A stretch of DNA of 34,523 nucleotides from Ralstonia soli. GTDB lineage: Bacteria; Pseudomonadota; Gammaproteobacteria; Burkholderiales; Burkholderiaceae. The stretch covers positions 1 through 34,523 of the forward strand of contig NZ_JAMXHT010000015.1 in NCBI RefSeq assembly GCF_023955655.1, written 5' to 3'. Below are positions 7,788 through 16,107 of this stretch, piece by piece; positions within the stretch are counted from its first letter, which is position 1, and every line of letters begins with the position of its first letter. The notes beneath the pieces are model-generated. The model ran no database searches. It saw only the letters and a program-made list of their open reading frames with translations, and had not been told where the DNA came from. The position numbers were made by a program, and so were the translations under genes.

Positions 7788-8353
7788 TCCTATTGACCAA
7801 TTTTCAGAGTCAAGTGCACGAGTGGAACAGCCTAGTGAATCTCCGGACACAGCCACCCAACCAAGCTATTGGGTAGGCCCAGCCTACTTGATTGGGTTGT
7901 CGTAGCCCTGCGCCCGCGAGGTGTTTCACGGGGCAGGGATTGCGGGATATTCCCGACCGCTAGTTCCAATCACGCCAAGCTGATCGCCATACCGTTCCGA
8001 CCCACCTACGCTTCGGTGCCCATCTCGGCTCGCAGGGGTTTGCCGCCACGCAGCTTGGCATTCGCGCGGGCACCTACCTGCCAAGCGGCACCACCGCATC
8101 AACGTGCACGTTGGGGTGCCGGTCAAGGCGAATTGCCGGTGCGGCGGCGGCTGCTATTCGCGCATACAGGCGTATGGCGACACGGGCGAGATCCCTGCAG
8201 GGGCTCGGGGAGTGCGGACGGAGAATCGGCATGCACCTTTGTGCAGATCGGTATCAGCGACGCGTTTTTCCAGGCCGTCCACATGCGACAGGACACGTGA
8301 CCGGTGCACAGCGGAATCGAACCGCGTCTGCAACTACGTGACCCGCGCATCCA
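7788..8353. other. Gene-poor interval with unassigned, frameshifted coding-like fragments
   Basis: No convincing intact gene. Short pieces in different plus-strand frames look protein-like (GFAATQLGIRAGTYLPSG near 8035-8090; FVQIGISDAFFQAVHM near 8240-8290) but are separated by frameshifts and cannot be assigned to a family. The interval leads directly into the MFS and LysR fragments at 8354-8725, so it is probably part of the same decayed region. Confidence 0.5.
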
Positions 8354-8527
8354 TCACCCCGCTTCTGTCTTGGGCGCCGCGTTCGACGTCAAGACAGGCA
8401 CCGAGACGCGTCGTGGGTGGATGAAAAGAACGGTGACAAGGGCGGCTACTCCACCGAGTGCGGCGAGCGCGTACAGGCCGTTCGCGTAGCTATTGGTGGC
8501 GCTCTTGAAGGTTCCGACCAAGTAGGG
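8354..8527 (-). pseudogene. C-terminal remnant of an MFS (ACS-family) transporter
   Basis: The minus-strand frame ending at 8354 reads PYLVGTFKSATNSYANGLYA, then LAALGGVAALVTVLFIHPRR and a polar tail. This is the last transmembrane helix pair region and cytoplasmic tail of anion:cation symporter (phthalate/4-hydroxyphenylacetate permease-type) MFS proteins. About 57 of the usual 430 residues remain. Upstream of about 8527 the frame runs into the antisense of the LysR remnant, so the rest is lost. Not functional. Confidence 0.72.
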
Positions 8528-8545
8528 GGCGCGAATCCGCCTAAT

Positions 8546-8725
8546 GGAATTGGCCTTGCAGCGCGATGCCCGGTGGAAGACGCGTGGCAATCGGGCAAGC
8601 TTGTTGTGCCTTTTGCCTTCACGTACTTGAGAGGCCGCTGGTATTGCTTTGCGTACCCTGCCAACAAGGCGGAACTCCCCTCGGTTGTGGCCTTTCGGGA
8701 GTGGCTTTTGGCAATCGGCGAATAA
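8546..8725 (+). pseudogene. C-terminal remnant of a GcvA-type LysR regulator
   Basis: The plus-strand frame ending at 8725 reads GIGLAARCPVEDAWQSGKLV, then PFAFTYLRGRWYCFAYPANK and AELPSVVAFREWLLAIGE. This matches the effector-domain C terminus of GcvA-like LysR proteins, in the same place as GFGVALESTLLASVLIGQGR...FLAWVDGQL of the intact LysR gene that follows. About 60 of roughly 300 residues remain. With the MFS fragment pointing the other way, it is best explained as the two outer ends of a former divergent LysR/MFS pair. Confidence 0.72.
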
Positions 8726-8837
8726 GCGGAGGGTCAGTCTGTCCTTGGTCGGCCCTTGTGTCATTGGGCACCCGGACCGGTGCGGTAGCATAGACATTGC
8801 ACTTTGCTAACGTTCACCACCATCGGCTACGCGAGAT

Positions 8838-9731
8838 ATGCGCATTCCCCCAATGAAGTCGATCATTGCGTTCGAATCCGTCGCACGGACCAAGAGCGTA
8901 AATCGCGCGGCTGAAGAACTTGGCCTCACCGCTTCAGCTGTCAGTCATCAGATCAGCAATCTCGAAGCCGCGATCGGCCAGCCATTGTTTTTCCGGCAGG
9001 GGCGTGGGCTGGTGCTGACACCGGTTGGCGAACAGTACCTGCGTGATGTGACCGGTGCGCTGGCCGACCTGGGCCGCGCCACCGAACGCGCTTCCAGTCG
9101 CACCGACGTTGAAATCCTGCGCGTCCATTCAAGCCCGAGTTTTGGCCTGATGTGGCTATTGCCCCGGCTCGCGGCATTCCAGGAGGACCACAGTGATATC
9201 CGCTTGAATGTCTCGTGTTCGTATGAGGATGTCTCGTTTACCAGCGGCTTTTACGACATCGATATCCGCTATGGGCACGCACATTGGCGCGACGTCCAGA
9301 TCAAGACGCTGCGCGGCGAACGTATTGTCCCGCTGGCGTCGCCTGCATATCTGAATAACCACCCGGTGCTGTCTCCAGAGGATTTGCTCGCGCATCGGCT
9401 CATTCGATCCGAGACGCCGCTTGTGCAGTGGCAACAGTGGTTCGCCCGTGTTGGCGTCGAACACATGCATGTGTCGTTCGATTTTGCGTTTGATCGTTCG
9501 TACATGTCGCTTGAAACTGCTGCGCTCGGATTCGGCGTGGCGCTTGAAAGCACGTTGCTGGCATCGGTCCTGATAGGCCAAGGGCGACTGGTGCCGGTGT
9601 TCGGCGACGACCACGCGCTTGAGGTTGCGGGGCACCACATCGTGTTCCCGCCGCAGAATGCCGACTTACCGCGCGTGGCACGCTTCCTTGCCTGGGTCGA
9701 CGGGCAACTGAAGACACCTCCGGTGACTTAG
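8838..9731 (+). CDS. GcvA-like LysR-family regulator
   Basis: A 297-residue LysR protein with the winged HTH at about residues 6-65 (FESVARTKSVNRAAEELGLT, SAVSHQISNLEAAIGQPLF) and a GcvA-type effector domain (SSPSFGLMWLLPRLAAFQ, DIDIRYGHAHW). The GcvA-like subgroup commonly controls a nearby catabolic operon. The next genes on the same strand (SDR, MFS, split transketolase) begin 150 bp downstream and are the obvious targets, but here the regulator is co-directional, not divergent. The start lacks a strong ribosome site; a second in-frame ATG lies at 8853. The effector is unknown. Confidence 0.92.
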   Translation: MRIPPMKSIIAFESVARTKSVNRAAEELGLTASAVSHQISNLEAAIGQPLFFRQGRGLVLTPVGEQYLRDVTGALADLGRATERASSRTDVEILRVHSSPSFGLMWLLPRLAAFQEDHSDIRLNVSCSYEDVSFTSGFYDIDIRYGHAHWRDVQIKTLRGERIVPLASPAYLNNHPVLSPEDLLAHRLIRSETPLVQWQQWFARVGVEHMHVSFDFAFDRSYMSLETAALGFGVALESTLLASVLIGQGRLVPVFGDDHALEVAGHHIVFPPQNADLPRVARFLAWVDGQLKTPPVT

Positions 9732-9828
9732 GCCGCTAGGGCGGCATGGTGCGCTGCACCAGAACCCCGCCGGTCCTCATCTGAATATTTCTCAGCCATA
9801 GTTGAATCCAACTGCGTTGATCGAATGG

Positions 9829-9868
9829 CCTGCTGGAACAACACTGCAGCCAACAAGATTCCAACAGG
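9829..9868 (+). promoter_or_regulatory. Inverted repeat in the leader of the SDR-MFS-transketolase operon
   Basis: CCTGCTGGAA (9829-9838) and TTCCAACAGG (9859-9868) form a 10-bp inverted repeat with one mismatch and a 20-nt spacer containing CTGCAG. It ends 12 nt before the SDR start and just before its AGGAG. It could be an operator, possibly for the preceding LysR protein, or an RNA hairpin at the ribosome site. A smaller dyad GTTGAATCCAAC lies at about 9801-9812. Confidence 0.4.
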
Positions 9869-9880
9869 CAGGAGACAACG

Positions 9881-10630
9881 ATGTTGCTCGAGAACAAGGT
9901 GGTGATCGTGACCGGGGCGGCCTCGCCGCGCGGTATCGGTAAGGCGACGGCCAAGGCGCTTGCCGCACACGGTGCACGGGTCGTAGTGCTGGATTTGCGG
10001 CTGGAAGATGCGGAGCAGGCTGCACGCGATCTGGGTGAAGGCCACCTCGGCCTGGCTTGTGATGTGACCGATCGCAGCGCCTGCGATGCTGCTGTCCAGG
10101 CAGCTCTCACAAAATATGACCGCATTGACGGTCTCATCAATAACGCCGGTATCACGCAGCCGCTGCGCACGCTCGATATTCAAGCGGGCAATTTCGATGC
10201 GGTGCTAGACGTGAACCTGCGCGGCACGCTGTACATGTCGCAAGCCGCGTTGCCGCACATGAAGGCGCGCAAGGGCGGCAGTATCGTCTGCATGTCGTCC
10301 GTGTCCGCACAGCGCGGCGGCGGCATCTTCGGTGGTCCGCACTACAGCGCTGCTAAAGCGGGTGTGCTGGGCCTTGCCAAGGCCATGGCACGAGAGTTTG
10401 GCGGCGACAATGTCCGCATCAATTCCATCACGCCAGGGCTCATCCAGACGGACATTACAGGTGACAAGCTCACGCCCGAGATGCGCACCGAGATCATCAA
10501 GGGTATCCCCCTTGGCCGGCTCGGTGATGCTGCGGACGTTGCCAATGCGTGCTTGTTCCTCATCAGTGATCTGTCAGCTTACATGACAGGCATCACGCTC
10601 GACGTGAACGGCGGCATGCTGATTCACTAA
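9881..10630 (+). CDS. SDR-family NAD(P)-dependent oxidoreductase
   Basis: A classical short-chain dehydrogenase of 249 residues. The nucleotide-binding motif TGAASPRGIG (11-20) is an extended variant of TGxxxGIG with a Pro-Arg insertion. NNAG (87-90), catalytic Ser (about 140) and YSAAK (Tyr155, Lys159) are all present, as is the C-terminal GITLDVNGG. The fold is FabG-like, but position beside a sugar-type split transketolase and an MFS carrier argues for oxidation or reduction of a polyol, keto-sugar or hydroxy acid, not fatty-acid synthesis. Good ribosome site (AGGAG, 8 nt). First gene of a probable four-gene operon. Confidence 0.92.
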   Translation: MLLENKVVIVTGAASPRGIGKATAKALAAHGARVVVLDLRLEDAEQAARDLGEGHLGLACDVTDRSACDAAVQAALTKYDRIDGLINNAGITQPLRTLDIQAGNFDAVLDVNLRGTLYMSQAALPHMKARKGGSIVCMSSVSAQRGGGIFGGPHYSAAKAGVLGLAKAMAREFGGDNVRINSITPGLIQTDITGDKLTPEMRTEIIKGIPLGRLGDAADVANACLFLISDLSAYMTGITLDVNGGMLIH

Positions 10631-10688
10631 GCGACGCAACCTTTACCGCCACGGCTCGCATATCGGCCGAGGCCTTCTTCGAGACACA

Positions 10689-10711
10689 TGCACCCGGGTC
10701 CACCCGGGGCA
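10689..10711 (+). promoter_or_regulatory. Very stable intercistronic hairpin before the MFS gene
   Basis: TGC-A-CCCGGG (10689-10698) pairs with CCCGGG-G-GCA (10703-10711) around a TCCA loop: nine G-C-dominated pairs and a single A/G mismatch. It lies 16 nt before the chosen MFS start and just ahead of its GGAG (10719-10722). There is no U-tract, so it is not a simple terminator. It may stabilise or separate the SDR and MFS portions of the transcript. Confidence 0.45.
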
Positions 10712-10727
10712 CATGGTAGGAGACACC

Positions 10728-12053
10728 ATGACCACGAAGCTTGCTTCGCCCCTGCCGGGCGATGAGATGGCGCGCGTCGATGCGGCCACGTTCGAGTCCC
10801 GCACCTACGCCAAGGTCGCGCGCCGGCTCATTCCCTTCCTGATGATCTGCTACCTGGGAGCCTATCTGGACCGCGTCAATGTGGGGTTCGCCAAGCTGCA
10901 GATGCTCAATGATCTGAGGTTCAGCGAGACGGTGTACGGCTTGGGCGCCGGTATCTTCTTTCTTGGCTACTTCCTCTTTGAAGTACCGAGCAATGTGATC
11001 CTGCATAAGGTGGGGGCGCGCAACTGGCTCGCCCGCATCATGCTGACGTGGGCAGTCATCTCCGCGGGCTTCGCGTTTGTGTCAACGCCCACGTCGTTCT
11101 ACGTGCTTCGCTTTTTGCTCGGGGTCGCAGAAGCCGGTTTCGCACCCGGCGTCATCCTGTACATGACGTACTGGTTTCCATCCCAGCGCCGGGCCAAGGC
11201 CCTGTCGATGTTCTTCATGGCGATTCCGCTTGCAGGCATCGTCGGGGGGCCATTGTCGGGCTACATCCTGCACACGTTTCATGGCGCGGCAGGGCTTGCT
11301 GGGTGGAAATGGCTGTTCCTCATCGAAGCCTTGCCGTCGCTGCTGCTGGGCGTGGCCATCCTGTTCTACCTGGACAACGGAATCGCACACGCCAAGTGGC
11401 TGACCGACGCAGAAAAGGCTCTACTCGAGCGCAATGTTGCAGGAGATAACGCACAGAAGACCGCGCATGGCTCCGTGGGCGCCTTCGTTGCGGATCGCCG
11501 CCTGTGGCTGCTGGCTGCCATCTACTTCTGTGTCGTGCTAGGCCAATACGGGCTGACGTTCTGGCTACCTACCTTGATTCGTAAGGCCGGTGTGGCCGAT
11601 CCGCTGTGGGTGGGCGTGTTGACGGCAGTGCCCTACGTATGCGCCATCGTCGCGCTGCCGCTGATCGGCATGAGCGCAGATCGCCGCCGCGAGCGTCGCC
11701 TGCACCTTGCTGTGCCGATGCTGGTGGCTGCGGCCGGGTTCGCGGCGCTGCCGCTGATTGGCAACGTGGGTGCAGCGCTGGTGTGTCTGAGCATTGCCGC
11801 CGCTGGGATCCTGTCTTCGTCATCGCAGTTCTGGTCGTTGCCCACCGCCATGCTCGGCGGCATGTCGGCCGCCGCGGGCATTGCTGCAGTCAATTGCTTC
11901 GCCAATCTGGCCGGATTTTTTTCGCCGGCGATCGTCGGCTGGCTCAACGACCTCACGGGCAAGTCAACGGCCGGGCTGATGTTCATCTCTTCGGCCATCG
12001 TGCTGGGCGCCGTGCTGGTCTTTTTCGTGCCGGCCAAGGTCGTCAACCGCTGA
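10728..12053 (+). CDS. MFS transporter, anion:cation symporter-type
   Basis: An inner-membrane permease of 441 residues with about 12 hydrophobic segments. The start at 10728 is chosen over the in-frame ATG at 10713 because GGAG (10719-10722) precedes it by 5 nt. The opening segment RRLIPFLMICYLGAYLDRVN is characteristic of the ACS/phthalate permease branch, as are FEVPSNVILHKVGARNWLAR and the loop RRAKALSMF. That branch carries organic anions such as sugar acids, hydroxy acids and aromatic acids. Downstream of an SDR and upstream of split transketolase, it probably imports the operon substrate, likely a carboxylated sugar or polyol derivative. A dead cousin (MFS fragment) lies at 8354-8527. 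Confidence 0.9.
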   Translation: MTTKLASPLPGDEMARVDAATFESRTYAKVARRLIPFLMICYLGAYLDRVNVGFAKLQMLNDLRFSETVYGLGAGIFFLGYFLFEVPSNVILHKVGARNWLARIMLTWAVISAGFAFVSTPTSFYVLRFLLGVAEAGFAPGVILYMTYWFPSQRRAKALSMFFMAIPLAGIVGGPLSGYILHTFHGAAGLAGWKWLFLIEALPSLLLGVAILFYLDNGIAHAKWLTDAEKALLERNVAGDNAQKTAHGSVGAFVADRRLWLLAAIYFCVVLGQYGLTFWLPTLIRKAGVADPLWVGVLTAVPYVCAIVALPLIGMSADRRRERRLHLAVPMLVAAAGFAALPLIGNVGAALVCLSIAAAGILSSSSQFWSLPTAMLGGMSAAAGIAAVNCFANLAGFFSPAIVGWLNDLTGKSTAGLMFISSAIVLGAVLVFFVPAKVVNR

Positions 12054-12102
12054 GTCGGCGGCTGTCTCCGCCTAGGCTTTCCGTTTCATTTCAGGAACAA
12101 TC

Positions 12103-12954
12103 ATGACTTCCACATCATTGCCCCCAACCGACGCCGTGCCGCTGGCCGAGCGCGCTTACCGGATCCGCCGCAACGCCCTGCTGATGGGCGAAGTGCAGGG
12201 CCAGGGCTACATCGGGCAGGCGCTCGACATTGCCGACGTGCTGGCTGTTGCCTACTTCGGCGCCATGCGCTATCGGCCCGAAGATCCCGAATGGGAAGGC
12301 CGCGACCGCTTTCTGCTCTCCAATGGCCACTACGCGATTGCGCTCTACGCCGCGTTACTCGAAGCCGGCATCCTGCCTGCCGAGGAACTCGAGACGTATG
12401 GCAGCGACGACAGCCGCCTTCCCATGTCGGGCATGGCCAGCTACACGCCCGGCATGGAGATGTCTGGCGGCTCGCTTGGACAGGGGCTCACCATTGCGGT
12501 CGGCCGTTGCCTGGGTCTCAAGCGCAAGGGCTCGGACGCGTTCGTCTATACGCTGTTCTCGGATGGCGAGCTCGATGAGGGCGCCATCTGGGAGGGCATC
12601 CTTTCTGCCGCCCACTGGAAGCTGGACAACCTGATCGCTGTGGTGGACGTCAACAACCAGCAGGCGGACGGCCCGTCGACGCAAATCATGGCGTTCGAGC
12701 CACTGCTGCCGAAACTGGAAGCCTTTGGCTGGTTCACGCAGCGCGTGGACGGCAACGACATCGAGGCGGTCAAGGCCGCGTTCGATGCGGCGCGTACGCA
12801 CAAGAGCGCGCAGCCGCGCATGATCATCTGCGACACCCGCATGGGTTGCGGTGTTCCGTTCTTGGAGCAGCGCGAAAAGAATCACTTCATCCGCGTTGAC
12901 GCGCACGAATGGCAGCTTGCGCTGCAAGCACTGGAAGCCGGGAGGACCGCATGA
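12103..12954 (+). CDS. Transketolase N-terminal (ThDP-binding) subunit
   Basis: A 283-residue protein equal to the first half of a transketolase. Seen are LLSNGHYAIALYA (conserved His76), GGSLGQGLTIAVG (121-134), and the ThDP/metal motif SDGELDEGAIWE (153-164) ending in Asn184 of VDVNNQ. The first Gly of the usual GDG is Ser here. This is the split form found in catabolic clusters, where the pair moves a two-carbon ketol unit between unusual keto-sugars and aldehydes, not in the housekeeping pentose phosphate pathway. The gene overlaps the C-terminal subunit gene by ATGA, so the two should be made in equal amounts. It starts 49 nt after the MFS gene. Confidence 0.92.
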   Translation: MTSTSLPPTDAVPLAERAYRIRRNALLMGEVQGQGYIGQALDIADVLAVAYFGAMRYRPEDPEWEGRDRFLLSNGHYAIALYAALLEAGILPAEELETYGSDDSRLPMSGMASYTPGMEMSGGSLGQGLTIAVGRCLGLKRKGSDAFVYTLFSDGELDEGAIWEGILSAAHWKLDNLIAVVDVNNQQADGPSTQIMAFEPLLPKLEAFGWFTQRVDGNDIEAVKAAFDAARTHKSAQPRMIICDTRMGCGVPFLEQREKNHFIRVDAHEWQLALQALEAGRTA

Positions 12955-13952
12955 GCAGCACCGTATTGAACAAGCCCAAGCTGAAGACCTCGGCAATGAT
13001 TGCCTCGATTGCCGGGGAAGGGCAGGCAACCCGCCCGGCGCCGTTCGGCCACGCGCTGGCTGATCTGGCACGCGTCAAGTCCAATGTCGTCGGCATGACC
13101 GCAGACCTGGGCAAGTACACCGATCTGCACATCTTCGCCAAGGAATTTCCGGACCGCTACTACCAGATGGGCATGGCCGAGCAACTGCTCATGGGCGCGG
13201 CCGCCGGTCTGGCCAACGAAGGTGCGCAGCCATTTGTGACGACGTACGCGGTATTCGCAACACGTCGCGCGTATGACTTCATGCATCAGACGATTGCCGA
13301 AGACAACCTCGACGTGAAGATCGTCTGTGCGCTGCCTGGCTTGACCACCGGCTATGGGCCCAGCCATCAGGCCGCCGAAGACCTGGCCCTGATGCGTGCC
13401 ATGCCGAACATGACCGTCGTCGACCCGTGCGACGCGCTGGAGATCGAGCAGATGGTGCCAGCTATTGCAGCGCACGCGGGGCCGGTCTATGCGCGTTTGC
13501 TACGCGGCAACGTTCCCGTGGTGCTCGACGAGTACGGCTATCAGTTCGAGCTGGGCAAGGCCAAGCTGCTGCGCGACGGCGCCGAAGTGCTCGTCATTTC
13601 GTCCGGCATCATGACGATGCGTGCCCTGGAAGTTGCCAAGGCGTTGCAGAGCGATGGTATTGGCGTGGGAGTGTTGCACGTGCCGACGATCAAGCCGCTG
13701 GATACCGAAACCATCCTGCGTGAGGCGCAGCGTTCGGGGCGGCTCGTAGTGGTGGCCGAGAACCACACCGTGATCGGTGGCTTGGGTGAGGCTGTCGCCG
13801 GCACCTTGATGCGTGCCGGGGTCAGCGTGCCGTTCCGGCAGGTGGGGCTGCCGGATGCGTTCCTAGACGCTGGGGCGCTCCCGACGCTACATGACCGTTA
13901 CGGGATTTCCTCCGACGTTATGGCGTCGACAATCCGCGGTTGGTTGAGTTAA
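12951..13952 (+). CDS. Transketolase C-terminal subunit
   Basis: A 333-residue partner of the preceding subunit. The start ATG at 12951 overlaps the upstream TGA as ATGA. It carries the pyrimidine-binding domain with catalytic Glu77 in QMGMAEQ, the GLTTGYGPSHQAAEDLALMR block and MTVVDPCDALE, then a C-terminal domain (VLVISSGIMTMRALEVAKAL, HTVIGGLGEAVA). Together the two form an alpha2-beta2 transketolase in the cytoplasm. The last gene of the LysR-SDR-MFS-transketolase block, followed by a hairpin. The sugar substrate cannot be told from sequence; known split transketolases act in sulfosugar, apiose-type and similar catabolic routes. Confidence 0.92.
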   Translation: MSSTVLNKPKLKTSAMIASIAGEGQATRPAPFGHALADLARVKSNVVGMTADLGKYTDLHIFAKEFPDRYYQMGMAEQLLMGAAAGLANEGAQPFVTTYAVFATRRAYDFMHQTIAEDNLDVKIVCALPGLTTGYGPSHQAAEDLALMRAMPNMTVVDPCDALEIEQMVPAIAAHAGPVYARLLRGNVPVVLDEYGYQFELGKAKLLRDGAEVLVISSGIMTMRALEVAKALQSDGIGVGVLHVPTIKPLDTETILREAQRSGRLVVVAENHTVIGGLGEAVAGTLMRAGVSVPFRQVGLPDAFLDAGALPTLHDRYGISSDVMASTIRGWLS

Positions 13953-13959
13953 AAGAACG

Positions 13960-13984
13960 GCCTTCGCCTGCAGGAGGCGGAGGC
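13960..13984. terminator. Hairpin at the end of the transketolase operon
   Basis: GCCTTCGCCT (13960-13969) pairs with AGGCGGAGGC (13975-13984) with one G-T pair and a 5-nt loop, 8 nt after the transketolase stop. On the minus strand it is followed by GTTCTTTT, so the U-tract side favours termination of minus-strand transcripts; for plus-strand transcripts it is only a strong stem. Confidence 0.55.
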
Positions 13985-14599
13985 TAAACTCCACGACCCC
14001 TCGAGTGCTACTGCTCTTGCGTGTCGCGAGCGACCGGGGAGCAGTGCGGATGTCAGGCGAATATCACGCGAAAGTTCTCTCGGTGCGCGGCGCGCGGCGT
14101 GAATCTCTCAGACACACGGCCTTATCACTGACCGCACCGTTGTTGCCGATCTTGCAAAACCGCCTTTCGATTGAAGTCCGTTCGCCGGCTCAAACCATAC
14201 CTAGTCCTGCTGCGTACGTGGCACTGATCGCCACGCGCGCGGACGAAGCCCCGAGTCAGTCATCAACAGGGGGTGGATCGGTTGGAAGCCAAAGTCCGCG
14301 TGAGAGGCAGCCAAAAGCCATCAGAAAAGGCATCGAGACCGCTCGCAGCGCGCCTGCGTTCACTATGGCCCAGGCAATGGCCGGCCAGTCCTCGCTCGCT
14401 TCGAGGAGAGGGCTGCATGTGCAGAGTTATAGAGAGACGGTCGATGCCGTGACTTTGACTCCGTAAATGCTGGAGGCCTTCATAGTGGGGGATCGCAGGT
14501 TTGCGCACGGGAGCGGTGATGATAATGGGATTGCCCCTCGAACGAGGATCCTAGAGAGCGGCGGGAATAGACGTTGAACGCAAAGCAACAGTCGAAGAT
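13985..14599. other. Intergenic stretch with no supported gene
   Basis: A plus-strand ORF covers 14005-14466, but its product (MLLLLRVASDRGAVRMSGEY and onward) has no recognisable motif, no good ribosome site and Ser/Arg/Ala-rich composition. Minus-strand readings are no better. Both neighbours end toward this gap. I see nothing else in it. Confidence 0.5.
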
Positions 14600-14628
14600 G
14601 GCATGGAGAACCAGCGGTTCGCCATGCC
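14600..14628 (-). terminator. Stem-loop just past the porin gene
   Basis: GGCATGG (14600-14606) pairs with CCATGCC (14622-14628) and an inner AACC (14609-14612) pairs with GGTT (14616-14619) across one mismatch. It begins 21 nt past the porin stop. The minus-strand sequence after it is T-rich but lacks a continuous U-tract, so terminator function is probable, not certain. Confidence 0.45.
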
Positions 14629-14648
14629 ATGTTCTGACCGGTGACCCG

Positions 14649-15755
14649 TCAGAATTTGTGCCGGAGGCCAACCGTGGCCTCAAACACAGAATTGCGCCCG
14701 CTGACAGGCAGCGTGAATCCCGGCGTACCAGCCAGCGTTGTCCATGCGCCTGTAAGGTGTGTGTAGTCCACGCCTGCATACACATCGGTGCGCTTGCTCA
14801 GGCTGTAGTCCAGCAGCGGGCCACCGGTAATACGCGTACCGCTTTGTCCGGCATGCTTGAGCCGGTCCACATATACAGGTAGTTTGAGCTCAAGCGCTGG
14901 CGTGAGCGGATAGCTCACCGCCACCGAGAACGAATCGTTCCGATAGCCCACCGGGTAGACGTTGCTGTAGATGTAGGACGCATACAGCTTGCTCGCCCCC
15001 AACTTGTACGTGGCACCGATGGTGAACACCTTCTGCGTGCTGTCCGGAATCGTGATGCCGAAATACGTGCTGCCGTAGGCGGTTGTTGCCGGCGTCAGCC
15101 CCCCGATATTGTTGATGATCTGGAAAGCGGCCCCGACGCTGAGCGGCCCATTGTCATACGACGCCGCCACGGCCGGCGACGAATTGTGCTTGGTGTCGCC
15201 CGCTGTTTCGCCAAAGGTGTAGGCGCCCTTGACGGTGAAGCCGCCAAAGCTCGGCGAGGTATAGCGCATGGTGTTGTCCAGTCGGCCGCCACCGGTCAGC
15301 CCGGCACCTTGGAAGCCCACGGTGCCGACATAGTTCGACAGCGCGTAGATGTCGTGCGTATACGCCATCTCGTGGACCAGCGTGTACTGGCGACCCAACG
15401 CAATCTCACCATAGGTCTGCGAAGAGAGCCCCACGACCGCGGTGCGGCCGAACAGGCGTGCGGTGCCGGACGGGGTGGATTGCTGCGTGGAGCCCGTGCC
15501 TGGCGTGAAGCCGGACTCGAGCTGGAAGAACGCCTTGTTGCCGCCGCCCAGGTCTTCGTTGCCCATCAGACCCCAACGGCTACCGGACAGCAAGCCGCCA
15601 TTGCCCATGCCGATCTTGCTGTTGCCCGCGGCATTCTGGTGTGTGTTGTAGCGGATGCCGACATCGATGAGGCCATACAGCGTGACGCTGCTCTGCGCAT
15701 GCGCCGCGGCAGAGATGGTTCCCAGGACGGCGACCGTCGTAAGCGATCTTTTCAT
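14649..15755 (-). CDS. Gram-negative outer-membrane porin, Burkholderia type
   Basis: A 368-residue precursor. The signal peptide MKRSLTTVAVLGTISAAAHA ends at AHA (residue 20), and the mature start QSSVTLYGLIDVGIRY is the hallmark of betaproteobacterial trimeric porins. Other conserved pieces are GSRWGLMGNEDLGGGNKAFF, the AIFQLES-like turn region, and a C-terminal phenylalanine (VGLRHKF) needed for barrel insertion. A strong AAGGGAG precedes the ATG. It would let small, probably anionic solutes into the periplasm. It lies between the transketolase operon and the nine-gene sugar-acid operon, and may serve either. It has its own 350-bp upstream space. Confidence 0.95.
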   Translation of the reverse strand: MKRSLTTVAVLGTISAAAHAQSSVTLYGLIDVGIRYNTHQNAAGNSKIGMGNGGLLSGSRWGLMGNEDLGGGNKAFFQLESGFTPGTGSTQQSTPSGTARLFGRTAVVGLSSQTYGEIALGRQYTLVHEMAYTHDIYALSNYVGTVGFQGAGLTGGGRLDNTMRYTSPSFGGFTVKGAYTFGETAGDTKHNSSPAVAASYDNGPLSVGAAFQIINNIGGLTPATTAYGSTYFGITIPDSTQKVFTIGATYKLGASKLYASYIYSNVYPVGYRNDSFSVAVSYPLTPALELKLPVYVDRLKHAGQSGTRITGGPLLDYSLSKRTDVYAGVDYTHLTGAWTTLAGTPGFTLPVSGRNSVFEATVGLRHKF

Positions 15756-16107
15756 TGTGGCTCCCTTTCAGTGTGCAGGTTGACTTCGTGTTGATGCTCA
15801 GTCGCCGGACGCACGAGTCCCCTCTCAGCCGCCTTGCAAGAAGGGTGGCTGCGATGCGCGTTTGTCTGGCCAATTGGGTGGTTGCTATTGCTGACGTGCG
15901 CGTCGGGATCGGCTCAATCCAGAACGCGCGCGATGAGCGATGTCAGCGCAGCGAAGGTTTTGACGAAAGAACGACGGGCCGCAAAGATTGAAGAGCAAGC
16001 AGCGGTCTTTATGGAGATTAGACGCCCGCATGCTTTTCTAACCAAGACGACTTACCTATGGGGCGATAGTCTCCGGCTGATGTCTGCGCGGTGGCCGTGC
16101 TCCATAC
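15756..16107. other. Intergenic region between the porin gene and pntB
   Basis: About 350 bp holding the porin promoter region (minus strand) and the end of the pntB operon. A plus-strand ORF (15834-16244) starts with a signal-peptide-like stretch (MRCAFVWPIGWLLLLTCASG) but runs 137 bp antisense into pntB and loses protein character, so it is not called. No clear terminator for pntB was identified. Confidence 0.4.

Noticed and set aside
8311-8325. T-arm-like sequence GCGGTTCGATTCCGC on the minus strand
   Set aside because: Only one arm is seen; no acceptor, D or anticodon stem and no CCA could be fitted, so it is not a tRNA and too weak as an att-site relic.
14005-14466. Plus-strand 153-residue ORF between transketolase and porin
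   Set aside because: No recognisable motif, weak start context and low-complexity composition; treated as chance reading in GC-rich DNA.
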